Shown: positions 26,300-34,432 of the stretch, piece after piece
Layout: each line of letters opens with the position of its first letter
How positions within the stretch are numbered: position 1 is the stretch's first letter
Source: CALINF01 sp039990395
GTDB taxonomy: Bacteria; Pseudomonadota; Gammaproteobacteria; Pseudomonadales; Halieaceae
Length of the DNA stretch: 64,000 nt
Reading direction: 5' to 3'
NCBI GenBank assembly: GCA_039990395.1
Contig: JBDXFZ010000126.1
Coordinates: 1-64,000, forward strand
Notes under the pieces: generated by a model
The model's input: only the letters and a program-made list of their open reading frames with translations
Databases searched by the model: none
Told to the model about the DNA's origin: nothing
Made by a program: the position numbers and the translations under genes

Positions 26300-27748
26300 C
26301 TATGGGCTGTAGAGCGCCTTCAAGCCTTGCTCAATCGCAGTCTGCCAGCTCTCATGGGATGCATCCGCAAAGACAGCCAGTTGAAAACTGGCTACCGGTG
26401 ACTCTGTCGCACTGTCGACAACCCTCTGCATCACTAGAATGCACAACTGCGACTGGCACTCGATCCGTGACACGATGCGTTCATCCGCGACCGCAATCTC
26501 AGCGGGTAGTTGGGTGCTGAAAGCGGTGTCTTGGTCGTCACTCTCTGCCACGCCAAAAACAGTTCCTATCGCCTCTTCACGTATGCTAGCTGCGATGGTC
26601 TGCCGAATGGCATCGGGGTAGATCTGAAGAACACGTTGTGCAGAGTCATCGGCCAAAAGTTGAGGATCCATAATTTCAATGTCCCGTGCATTGCTCGCGA
26701 ACAACCCTGAACGCACTCCCGAGACAAGTATCATTACCAAGACCAAAGCGAATACCAGGCTAGTCAAGATGAGGTAGGAACGAGGAGATTCAAATTTTAT
26801 CGTGTTGCTTGCCGGCCCGTAAGAGCGACCTGTCTCAATCAGCTCCAGTGGAATATCGGGAGGCAATTCGCCGGGGGTCTCGGCACGAAAAAAGGGCGCT
26901 GCGACATCTGTAACACTGCTATGTAATGCTAATGGCAGATCGCGGCTAATCTCGCGTAGCCGGCGTCTTACTTCGTGCGTATTCTGTGGACGCAGCTCAA
27001 CAGGTGCTTGTAACAGGTCATCCACCAACGACACTAGACCTGCTGGCATCGCATTTGCCTCAACCTCAGGGAGTACGCGAGCAATCTCAAGGTATCGGCC
27101 TGCTAGAACAGCATCAACATCCAGCCTACCCTGTAGGACGAAAGGGTGGAGTCCGGTAAGCATGCGATAGATAAGGCACCCCAGTGCAAATAGGTCGCTG
27201 CGCACATCAGTGGGGTCACCACGAATCTGTTCCGGTGACAGGGCAGACAAGCTGCCCGCGACATTATTGCCGATAGCGCTGTCTGAGGAGTTGGCTATAC
27301 CGAAGTCCGTGAGCTTGGCCCTACCATGACAACTGACCAGCACATTGGAAGCCTTAAGGTCCCGATGCACAATACCCGCTTGCCTCACAACTGCGAGGGC
27401 GGCTGCAACATCTGCTGCAATGGCCAGCGTGAAGGATACTGGCAGCCCACCATCGACCAAAAGCTCTTCCAGGTCACACCCGGGCACATACTCCATCACC
27501 AGCGCCATCACGTGCCGAGAAACAACACGGTCATAGATCTCGACAATGCGCTCGCTATTTATCGACGCGAGCATTCGCGCTTCCTGAAGCTGTGCGCTGC
27601 GCGCCTTGGAACCATGCAACAGCGGCATTAGTTTCAACGCTACCTTGCGCTGCAGACGAGTATCGTAAGCGAGAAATACGCGACCTTGACCGCCTGACTT
27701 TATCAATCGGAGGACCTGATAGGGACCTACCTGAACCGAGGCGTGCAT
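26300..27748 (-). CDS. Transmembrane Ser/Thr protein kinase
   Basis: A 482-residue Hanks-type kinase. The kinase domain spans about residues 8-270: glycine loop IKSGGQGRVF (16-25), catalytic Lys K39 (VALKLM), HRDLKASN (HRD at 128-130), DFG (148-150), SPEQIRG activation segment end, and DVRSDLFALGCLIYRMLTG. A single membrane helix lies at about 324-346 (LILTSLVFALVLVMILVSGV). The last 130 residues lie outside the membrane and carry two or three cysteines (IECQSQLCILVMQR). All catalytic residues are present. It starts five bases after an FHA/sigma-54 activator on the same strand, so the two are likely partners. The extracytoplasmic domain is not recognised. Confidence 0.92.
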   Translation of the reverse strand: MHASVQVGPYQVLRLIKSGGQGRVFLAYDTRLQRKVALKLMPLLHGSKARSAQLQEARMLASINSERIVEIYDRVVSRHVMALVMEYVPGCDLEELLVDGGLPVSFTLAIAADVAAALAVVRQAGIVHRDLKASNVLVSCHGRAKLTDFGIANSSDSAIGNNVAGSLSALSPEQIRGDPTDVRSDLFALGCLIYRMLTGLHPFVLQGRLDVDAVLAGRYLEIARVLPEVEANAMPAGLVSLVDDLLQAPVELRPQNTHEVRRRLREISRDLPLALHSSVTDVAAPFFRAETPGELPPDIPLELIETGRSYGPASNTIKFESPRSYLILTSLVFALVLVMILVSGVRSGLFASNARDIEIMDPQLLADDSAQRVLQIYPDAIRQTIAASIREEAIGTVFGVAESDDQDTAFSTQLPAEIAVADERIVSRIECQSQLCILVMQRVVDSATESPVASFQLAVFADASHESWQTAIEQGLKALYSP

Positions 27749-27752
27749 AAAT

Positions 27753-29387
27753 TCAGCTCAAATAGGTCGGCAGGCTTTCGTTAGGCAGTTGACGCAAACG
27801 ACCGCGAAGCGCCTTGCTCGATACACGAAGTTGATCCGCGGTTTGCTCTAGATCGCCACGACATGCTTCAAGCACCTGTAGCAGCTCATGCAATGGTACA
27901 TCGCTGGCCAATCGAAAATCCGTGGATAAACTGATTCTACGGTATACAGACTGCCGCGAAACTCCAAGGTCTCTGGCAACGCTAGCGACTTCATAACCGT
28001 TTCTATCGAGCGCGCGCGCAAATCGCTCATCGGATACAGCCTCCATCTTACTAGCAGCACTAGTTGCAGATTGGTCCATTTCTGCAACCGCCGAGCTGGC
28101 GGTATTAGAGTTCTGTCGCAGTCGCTGCAGCAACGATGGAGTGACCACAAGGTCCACCACACTACTGACCACTAGCTGCCGGACCACATTGGCGAGTTCG
28201 CGCACGTTGCCCGGCCAATTGTAATGCACTAGCAGCAAAAACAGTTCAGACCAGCGAGCAAGCGAAAGACCATCTTTGGCCACAGTGGTCAGAATATTGT
28301 GTTTACCCAACTCGCGGCTGACCGTCCCAAAGAAGTGCTGTACAAGCACACCCACGTCTTCTCGATGCAGCCGCAAGGGCTCCAGCTCAATTGTTAACGC
28401 GCCCAATCGATGCTTGAGTGCGGCGTTGAAATTACATTGCTCGGCGTTGAGATTAGCGTCGGTTGCAGACAGTATCCTGACATCAATAGTTTCAATGCCC
28501 CCACCAACAGGTTGTATTTCCCGCTCCTGTAATGCGCGAAGCAGTTGGGGCTGTATCTCTGCAGGCGTTTCACCCAACTCATCAAGAAACAGGGTTCCCC
28601 GCTGGGCTCTCTGGAAGTACCCAAGCGAGCTGCTGGCAGCACCTGTGTAGGCGCCTTTTGCAGCGCCAAAAAGCTGGGCGGCAGACAGGCTTGGCGTCAG
28701 CGCAGCCATATTCACTGCTACCAGGGAGCGCAATGAGCGAGCACTTCCGCGGTGAATAGCATTGGCAACTAACTCCTTGCCGGTTCCGCTCTCACCCAGA
28801 ATGAGCACATCGCTGTCAGTCGCCGCGGCCTGCGTGACGATGTGCCTTAGCTGATCAACGTAACTACTGCACCCCAGCAGATCTAATGAATCAATCGCCT
28901 CTTCGCTGTCCATGTCTGGCGTAGACTCTCGCCAGTGCAATAGAAGAACAACGGTATGCGCCAGTGCGATAGAAACGCCCTGCTCAAGGCTCACAGGATC
29001 AATATCGCTATGTCCTACGACGTCGCGGCCCTCCATCCTCACCCGACAACCCCCATCCGGCACAGACATTCGCAAGCCCGCGCCACTGTTATCTAGGGAA
29101 AATGCATGCCGGCTAATGCAGGGATCGTTCAGCGTCGTTGCCTGCGATGTTGACGAACGAGCTGAGTGTGATCCAGAGTCTGAATCTGAGAACAAAGGGC
29201 TGACTCGACCGAGGGACCAGTGCAACCCGCTGATATCTGCGGCTGAACACACAGGCGTATATTGCCCCCACCGAGATGGATTGGGGTGGAAAACAATCGT
29301 TGCTACCAGCTGCCTCTCGGCGCGTGCCGTATCAAGGCTGGCTACCACAGATGGCAAGGTTGCTTCGGATGCAGAGAAATCGGGCAT
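27753..29387 (-). CDS. FHA-domain sigma-54-dependent transcriptional activator
   Basis: A 544-residue enhancer-binding protein. Residues about 52-142 form an FHA-like domain (SLGRV, then LNDPCISRHAFSL), which binds phosphothreonine. The AAA+ domain has Walker A GESGTGKE (198-205), the sigma-54 contact loop GAYTGA (245-250, Tyr for the usual Phe), Walker B TLFLDE (265-270) and the NWPGNVREL motif. Two Fis-like helix-turn-helix segments follow (EVASVARDLGVSRQSVYRRI and LEQTADQLRVSSKALRGRL), so the DNA-binding end is doubled. ATG at 29387 is chosen over TTG at 29411. The kinase gene directly downstream suggests FHA-dependent control by phosphorylation (inference). Targets are unknown. Confidence 0.9.
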   Translation of the reverse strand: MPDFSASEATLPSVVASLDTARAERQLVATIVFHPNPSRWGQYTPVCSAADISGLHWSLGRVSPLFSDSDSGSHSARSSTSQATTLNDPCISRHAFSLDNSGAGLRMSVPDGGCRVRMEGRDVVGHSDIDPVSLEQGVSIALAHTVVLLLHWRESTPDMDSEEAIDSLDLLGCSSYVDQLRHIVTQAAATDSDVLILGESGTGKELVANAIHRGSARSLRSLVAVNMAALTPSLSAAQLFGAAKGAYTGAASSSLGYFQRAQRGTLFLDELGETPAEIQPQLLRALQEREIQPVGGGIETIDVRILSATDANLNAEQCNFNAALKHRLGALTIELEPLRLHREDVGVLVQHFFGTVSRELGKHNILTTVAKDGLSLARWSELFLLLVHYNWPGNVRELANVVRQLVVSSVVDLVVTPSLLQRLRQNSNTASSAVAEMDQSATSAASKMEAVSDERFARALDRNGYEVASVARDLGVSRQSVYRRISLSTDFRLASDVPLHELLQVLEACRGDLEQTADQLRVSSKALRGRLRQLPNESLPTYLS

Positions 29388-29511
29388 GAACTTTCCCCGG
29401 GGCGCTATCAATAAGCGCGTTAAATACCAAGGTGCTCAAAAAGCTTAGCAAACTCTACAAAAGCTGCACGAAATATGATCAATTCGACCGAAATTGGCCG
29501 ATTGGGTGATC

Positions 29512-30360
29512 TTAGGAAAGTAGTTCAAATAGGGAGATCACCACCAGCCAAACGCCTACACTGCGCGACATGAGAGCGTCCAATGACGCCACATCATCAG
29601 CCATCTCAGCGCTCTGTATCTCCGCAGAGGCAGTTTCGTCAGGATCTGGTGCACCATTAGCTGCTCGACCCACGGCCGTAAGAATATCTGCTGAAGGGCG
29701 ATCAAGGTCACCTAGAGATGCAACCAATTCCGCACGACTGCCTGAAAAGTCCCCTGCAACGGCAAAGGTGGCAGCCGTCAAGCGGGTAGGTAACCAATCG
29801 GCCACATGCAGGCATCTTCGCTTGAGTCCTGGGTCGATATCTTCCAGCAGATGCAGCAACCGATACGCCAGCGCACCGGCAGGCCCGGCAATCACAAAGT
29901 AGAATACAACGGGAAACCAGCGTTGATAGCCTTCATAAGAAAGTGCTCCGCGCACAGCTGCATGTAGTTCTAGAGAAGACGCGGGCGGCTCCTCTTCCTG
30001 CAGCCAGGGAAGCGAATCCTTCAGGGTCAAGTACGCTGCCTCGAGATTGCCAGACTTGGCAAAATGCTGGTACTTGGCAACAAACGTATTGTAGTCCCTG
30101 CGCCCAAACGCATAGATCAGTAGTACCGCTGCCGCTCCGATCCAGAACACGCCAAACAGGATAGAATCGAGCACAGACAGCACCCATATCGCGAGCAGAA
30201 CCGGACCGAACAAAATCAACAGAACGGCCAAACCGCCAGACAAGCCACTGCTTTGCACAGTGCTCTGCCAACGGACGTACCAACCATCCTGTTGCACAGG
30301 GTTATCGGTGGACCAAAGGTAGTAAAAGATTACACCGACAATCAGTGCCAAAAAAGTCAT
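29512..30360 (-). CDS. ampE: AmpE-like inner-membrane protein
   Basis: A 282-residue polytopic protein with N-terminal membrane segments (FLALIVGVIFYYLW and LAVLLILFGPVLLAIWVL) and the AmpE hallmark segment RWFPVVFYFVIAGPAGALAYRLLHLL. In enterobacteria AmpE is coupled to AmpD in beta-lactamase signalling, though its biochemical function is not settled. It overlaps ampD by four bases. The next gene, the FHA activator, starts 124 bases downstream. Confidence 0.9.
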   Translation of the reverse strand: MTFLALIVGVIFYYLWSTDNPVQQDGWYVRWQSTVQSSGLSGGLAVLLILFGPVLLAIWVLSVLDSILFGVFWIGAAAVLLIYAFGRRDYNTFVAKYQHFAKSGNLEAAYLTLKDSLPWLQEEEPPASSLELHAAVRGALSYEGYQRWFPVVFYFVIAGPAGALAYRLLHLLEDIDPGLKRRCLHVADWLPTRLTAATFAVAGDFSGSRAELVASLGDLDRPSADILTAVGRAANGAPDPDETASAEIQSAEMADDVASLDALMSRSVGVWLVVISLFELLS

Positions 30361-30920
30361 TCGTCTCCTCCTGTCTCTATTATCGCCCGACGAAATCTGG
30401 ACCAGTCAAACGCTGGGCCCGGATCAGTTTTGCGCGCTGGAGCTATATCACTGTGACCAGCGATACGCTGCGCGTTCATGTCACGATAGTGCGTTAACAA
30501 CGTTCTGGTTAAGATCTGCAGCACCTCGTACTGTTCATCGGTATAGAGCTCATCATCTGTCCCTTCAAGTTCTACGCCAATACTGTAGTCGTTGCAATTG
30601 TCGCGTCCGGCAAAGCAACTGTCACCGGCATGCCACGCGCGTTCGTGACAGCTAACAAACTGCACCAATTCGCCGTCTCTGCGGATGAGAAGATGTGAGG
30701 ACACTTCCAGTCCGCGAATCTCATTGAAGTAGGGATGCGCATCCCAGTTAAGGCAGTTCGTAAACAGATCCTCGACACAGTTGTTACCGTACTCGCCCGG
30801 TGGCAAAGATATGTTATGGATGACAAGCAGATCAGGCTGCAGGCCTTGCGGCCTTGGCCCAAAGTTAGGTGAATCCACCCGCCGAGCCTCCTGTATCCAG
30901 CCATCAACAATATGGTACAT
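30357..30920 (-). CDS. ampD: 1,6-anhydro-N-acetylmuramyl-L-alanine amidase
   Basis: A 187-residue cytoplasmic zinc amidase recycling 1,6-anhydromuropeptides. The zinc ligands are H35 (VIHNIS), H156 (AGHSDIAPARKTDPG) and D166; E117 lies in GVELEG. It starts at the ATG at 30920 with GGAG seven bases upstream. A longer frame to 30959 adds 13 residues without a binding site. No signal peptide is seen, matching true AmpD rather than AmiD. It forms an operon with ampE and is divergent from nadC, an arrangement common in gammaproteobacteria. Confidence 0.95.
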   Translation of the reverse strand: MYHIVDGWIQEARRVDSPNFGPRPQGLQPDLLVIHNISLPPGEYGNNCVEDLFTNCLNWDAHPYFNEIRGLEVSSHLLIRRDGELVQFVSCHERAWHAGDSCFAGRDNCNDYSIGVELEGTDDELYTDEQYEVLQILTRTLLTHYRDMNAQRIAGHSDIAPARKTDPGPAFDWSRFRRAIIETGGDE

Positions 30921-31018
30921 CCATGATCTCCGAAGTGTAGCTGCCAGCCTGTTTAGCAAGTAACGAACGCCTCATCTTAATATACCGGCGACAATACACC
31001 CAAACTCCCCGCGCGAGC

Positions 31019-31048
31019 TTCTCAGCCTATCTGTGCGCCTGATACAAT
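31019..31048 (+). promoter_or_regulatory. Possible extended -10 promoter of nadC
   Basis: TGATACAAT at 31040-31048 resembles an extended -10 element (TG-n-TACAAT), with a weak -35 TTCTCA at 31019-31024 and an 18-base spacer. Transcription would start near 31055, about 20 bases before the nadC ATG. Confidence 0.4.
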
Positions 31049-31074
31049 CGCCCACCCATCTCAGGAATATACGC

Positions 31075-31935
31075 ATGACCAAGCCTCGACATACCGATTA
31101 TCCGCTGCCAAGTGATGCAGTGATAGACGCCAATGTTTCGGCAGCGTTGAACGAGGACGTGGGTACGGGTGATATAACCGCCGCACTGATCGAAAAGGAA
31201 ACTAGAGCAAGCGCGCGCGTTATCTCAAGGGAGCACGGCGTTCTCTGTGGTTCTGCTTGGGTAGATACAGTGTTTAACAAGGTTTCGCCTGACATAACGC
31301 TATCTTGGCATGCCTGTGATGGCGATACGATTACCCCTGATCAAACATTGTTCGAAGTAACGGGACAGGCCCGCGCACTACTCACAGCGGAACGAGCAGC
31401 GCTCAATTTTCTGCAGTTGTTATCGGGAACAGCCACATTGTGTCGGCAGTATGCTGACCTGGTCGAAGGGACCTCCGTACGATTACTCGATACGCGTAAA
31501 ACGCTGCCTGGGCTGCGCGAGGCGCAGAAGTATGCAGTGAGATGCGGCGGCTGCCACAACCATCGCATGGGCTTGTATGACGCTTTTTTGATTAAGGAAA
31601 ATCACATCCTGGCCTGTGGTGGCATAGAAGCGGCAGTGGCCAAGGCCAGAGTTCAGCAGCCCGGCAAATGGATAGAGGTGGAAGTAGAGAGTATCAAGGA
31701 ATTGCGAAGCGCTATGGATGCTGGCTGCGACCGCGCCATGCTCGATAACTTCTCGCTTTCACAGATGCGTGAAGCAGTAGCGATAAACGCACAGTCGATC
31801 GAATTAGAAGCTTCGGGAAACGTTACCCGGGAGACGCTCCGCCCTATCGCTGAAACCGGAGTTGATTTCATTTCAATAGGCGCATTAACCAAGGATTGCA
31901 AAGCGCTGGACCTGTCAATGCGCTTAGTGGATTGA
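31075..31935 (+). CDS. nadC: Nicotinate-nucleotide pyrophosphorylase (carboxylating)
   Basis: A 286-residue quinolinate phosphoribosyltransferase converting quinolinate and PRPP to nicotinate mononucleotide in de novo NAD synthesis. Signature segments are NEDVGTGDITAALI, RAALNFLQLLSGTAT, LLDTRKTLPGLREAQKYAVRCGGCHNHRMGLYD and FLIKENHI, with EVEVESIKEL and DNFSLSQMREAV. The ATG at 31075 follows AGGA at eight bases; the upstream frame to 31033 is rejected. It is divergent from ampD, as in many relatives. Confidence 0.97.
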   Translation: MTKPRHTDYPLPSDAVIDANVSAALNEDVGTGDITAALIEKETRASARVISREHGVLCGSAWVDTVFNKVSPDITLSWHACDGDTITPDQTLFEVTGQARALLTAERAALNFLQLLSGTATLCRQYADLVEGTSVRLLDTRKTLPGLREAQKYAVRCGGCHNHRMGLYDAFLIKENHILACGGIEAAVAKARVQQPGKWIEVEVESIKELRSAMDAGCDRAMLDNFSLSQMREAVAINAQSIELEASGNVTRETLRPIAETGVDFISIGALTKDCKALDLSMRLVD

Positions 31936-31944
31936 AACAAGGCG

Positions 31945-32424
31945 CTATAGCAAACTATCCGAGCTGACAAGTACACCATTGTTATCTGCATAGATGTAGT
32001 CACCCGGGTGCACAGTGGTACCACCAATGTGCAGCGCAATATCAGTCTGCCCCTCACCACGCTTCTGCGTTTTCAGCGGACACTGCCCTAACGCCTTCAC
32101 GCCCAGATCAGTGGCAGCGATCTCATCGACATCACGCACTGCACCTACGATAACAAGACCCTGCCAGCCATTTTTTGCAGCCTCCTCGGCCAACATATCC
32201 CCGAGCAACGCTCTGCGCAGCGATCCGCCACCATCCACCACAATCACTCTCCCAAGACCCGGCTCAGCAACACAGGCTTTGACAAGAGAGTTATCTTCAA
32301 AGCACTTAATCGTTACCGCAGGACCACCAAACGATTGCCTGGCACCATAGTTTTGAAACTGTAGTTCAATGGCGCGGGCGTCGGGTGACGCATCCGACAG
32401 GTCCGGTGTTGAAATAGATGCCAT
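31945..32424 (-). CDS. rraA: RraA-family protein
   Basis: A 159-residue RraA fold protein: FGGPAVTIKCFEDNSLVKACVAEPGLGRVIVVDGGGSLRRALLGDMLAEEAAKNGWQGLVIVGAVRDVDEI and DYIYADNNGVLV. In E. coli RraA inhibits RNase E; related proteins are 4-hydroxy-4-methyl-2-oxoglutarate or oxaloacetate aldolases whose catalytic D and R residues (here GGGSLRRALLG) are also present. The length and N-terminus match the short RraA type. GGAG precedes the ATG. It lies 39 bases downstream of the acyl-CoA dehydrogenase gene, perhaps cotranscribed. Confidence 0.9.
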   Translation of the reverse strand: MASISTPDLSDASPDARAIELQFQNYGARQSFGGPAVTIKCFEDNSLVKACVAEPGLGRVIVVDGGGSLRRALLGDMLAEEAAKNGWQGLVIVGAVRDVDEIAATDLGVKALGQCPLKTQKRGEGQTDIALHIGGTTVHPGDYIYADNNGVLVSSDSLL

Positions 32425-32463
32425 GCTATATCTCCAAGATGGATCGGATCCAGAATATTGCGC

Positions 32464-34233
32464 TTAAAGCCAATCTACAGGGTATGCGGTAAGCGCTGCG
32501 GCAGCACCAGCAATCACACCAGCATGCGCAATGCATCTCGGCAATATTTGTTCGCCGTAAAAGGTCGCGGTAGCCAGCTTACGATTGTAGAAGGTATCGC
32601 TTGATCCTTCTGCTAACTTCTGCGCGGCAACTAAAGCAGATTGAGCCAGATGCCAACCACCGAATAGGTAGCCTGTTTGCATCAGGTAATCAAACGACTC
32701 GCCCAGCGCCGCCGAGGGCTCTTCGCGCAAACCGTGCTGCAGCACGAGTGTACTTTCACGATGCTGCACTAGCGCTTCACCCAACTGCGCCCCTAGTTTG
32801 ACCAGTGCATCATCCGAGCTACGAGAGAGCTTTTCACTGGTCGCCTGAATATCTGCCTGAATCGCTTCCATCATGGCGCCGCCGTCACGACCTACTTTGC
32901 GGGTAGCCAGATCGGCTGCTTGAATACCGTTTGTGCCCTCATAAATAGAGGTTATCCGCACATCTCTGAGATATTGGGCCGCGCCGGTTTCTTCCACATA
33001 GCCCATGCCGCCGTGTACTTGCACACCCAATGAGGTGAGCTCCTGACCTACTTCCGTGATCCAGCCCTTGATCACTGGAATCATGAGATCGATGCGGGCC
33101 TGATTTAGTGCCTTATCCTGCTCAGGCCCCGCGTGCGCGAGATCCATGGTAAGAGCCTCAGAGTAGGCCAAGGCGCGCATCGCTTCAGTCAGCGACCGCA
33201 TAGTCAGCAGCATACGCTTTACATCAGGATGCTCGATGATGGGAACACCGCCCTGTACACGCTCACGGGCGTAGAGTACCGCTTTTTGATAAGCCCCTTC
33301 TGACGCACCCAGCCCTTGCAAACCAACCTTGAGCCGGGCCTCGTTCATCATGGTAAACATGCAGGCCAAACCGTTATTTTCGCCACCTAGCAGATAACCA
33401 ATTGCGCCTGCATTGTCGCCAAACGCCATCACACAAGTGGGGCTACCGTGGATGCCGAGCTTGTGTTCAGTGGAAACGGGAAATACGTCGTTGCGCTCAC
33501 CGAGAGTTCCATCTTCATTGATCAGGAACTTGGGCACCACAAATAGCGAAATACCGCGACTGCCCTCGGGCGCATCGGGCAATTTAGCTAACACCAGATG
33601 AACGATATTGTCCGTAGCGTCATGGTCACCCCATGTAATATAGATTTTCTGCCCAAAGATTCGATAATGATCGCCCTCGGGCACGGCGCGCGTTTTCATA
33701 ACACCAAGATCAGAACCGGCGCCGGATTCGGTGAGGTTCATGGTGCCGGTCCACTCACCTGAGTGCATTTTCTCAAGATAAGTGGATTTCTGTTGGTCAT
33801 TGCCGTGCGCTGCGATTACCAGTGCAGCGCCGCTACTAAGAATCGGTGCCAGAGCAAATGCCATATCAGCGCCGTTCCACATCTCGCATGCGGCTGTGCC
33901 GTACAAGTCGGGCAATCCTTGACCCCCATAATTCGCATCTGCAGAGATACCTACCCAGCCCCCAAGACCAAGTTGGGCGATTGCGTCCGCGTAGCCTGGC
34001 GACAATGTGACAACACCATCGGTGCACGTCGCGGGATGCTCGTCTCCCGCTCTGCGCAAGGGCGCAAGCGCGTCCCCCGCCAACTTGGCCGCCTCATCGA
34101 GTAACGCTGTCGTTAAATCAGCGCCCACACCAAGACCCTCAAAATGCGGTAGTTCGCCAAGACGTGCTTCCGCATCCAGCACCTCGTCAATGAGGAAGCG
34201 CATATCTTCAACAGGGGCGCGGTAGGAATCCAT
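32464..34233 (-). CDS. Acyl-CoA dehydrogenase, DmdC-like
   Basis: A 589-residue FAD enzyme of the long acyl-CoA dehydrogenase subgroup that includes 3-methylmercaptopropionyl-CoA dehydrogenase (DmdC). It has the subgroup start YRAPVEDMRFLIDEVLD, LTESGAGSDLGVMKTRA, the long FVVPKFLINEDGTLGERNDV segment, QVHGGMGYVEETGAAQYLRDVR and the catalytic Glu at 432 in SIYEGTNGIQ, equivalent to Glu435 of the Ruegeria enzyme (from memory). DmdC acts in dimethylsulfoniopropionate demethylation. No dmdA, dmdB or dmdD is in the window, so a general fatty acyl role remains possible. GGAGAG precedes the ATG. A divergent LysR gene sits upstream. Confidence 0.88.
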   Translation of the reverse strand: MDSYRAPVEDMRFLIDEVLDAEARLGELPHFEGLGVGADLTTALLDEAAKLAGDALAPLRRAGDEHPATCTDGVVTLSPGYADAIAQLGLGGWVGISADANYGGQGLPDLYGTAACEMWNGADMAFALAPILSSGAALVIAAHGNDQQKSTYLEKMHSGEWTGTMNLTESGAGSDLGVMKTRAVPEGDHYRIFGQKIYITWGDHDATDNIVHLVLAKLPDAPEGSRGISLFVVPKFLINEDGTLGERNDVFPVSTEHKLGIHGSPTCVMAFGDNAGAIGYLLGGENNGLACMFTMMNEARLKVGLQGLGASEGAYQKAVLYARERVQGGVPIIEHPDVKRMLLTMRSLTEAMRALAYSEALTMDLAHAGPEQDKALNQARIDLMIPVIKGWITEVGQELTSLGVQVHGGMGYVEETGAAQYLRDVRITSIYEGTNGIQAADLATRKVGRDGGAMMEAIQADIQATSEKLSRSSDDALVKLGAQLGEALVQHRESTLVLQHGLREEPSAALGESFDYLMQTGYLFGGWHLAQSALVAAQKLAEGSSDTFYNRKLATATFYGEQILPRCIAHAGVIAGAAAALTAYPVDWL

Positions 34234-34259
34234 AGTCTCTCCGGGAGATCAAAATTGCG

Positions 34260-34279
34260 TCACGATATGTGAATCGTGA
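34260..34279. promoter_or_regulatory. Perfect inverted repeat upstream of the acyl-CoA dehydrogenase gene
   Basis: TCACGAT (34260-34266), six bases, ATCGTGA (34273-34279). The seven-base arms are perfect. It lies 27-46 bases before the acyl-CoA dehydrogenase ATG, where a repressor could block transcription. A dimeric regulator, perhaps TetR- or LysR-type, is a likely binder. It is too far from a T-run to be a terminator. Confidence 0.5.
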
Positions 34280-34332
34280 TCTGGGTAATTTTCAAGCAAA
34301 CGGGCTAGTTGCTTCGCTCAATTATAATTGGT

Positions 34333-34360
34333 TTGGCAATTCTAGAGGTCTGGGTATAAT
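34333..34360 (+). promoter_or_regulatory. Likely promoter of the LysR regulator gene
   Basis: TTGGCA (34333-34338), 16-base spacer, TATAAT (34355-34360): near-consensus sigma-70 elements reading toward the LysR gene, 72 bases before its GTG. The rest of the 199-base divergent region holds the inverted repeat listed above and AT-rich sequence. Confidence 0.6.
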
Positions 34361-34432
34361 TCTCCCAATCAATAGCCAATATCCCTGCCATTCACTGCGT
34401 GAATAAGTTGGCGATCTCTAGAAGGTGACAAC

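Noticed and set aside
29412..29511. Possible sigma-54 promoter in front of the FHA activator
   Set aside because: No GG-N10-GC pair with acceptable flanks was found on the minus strand.
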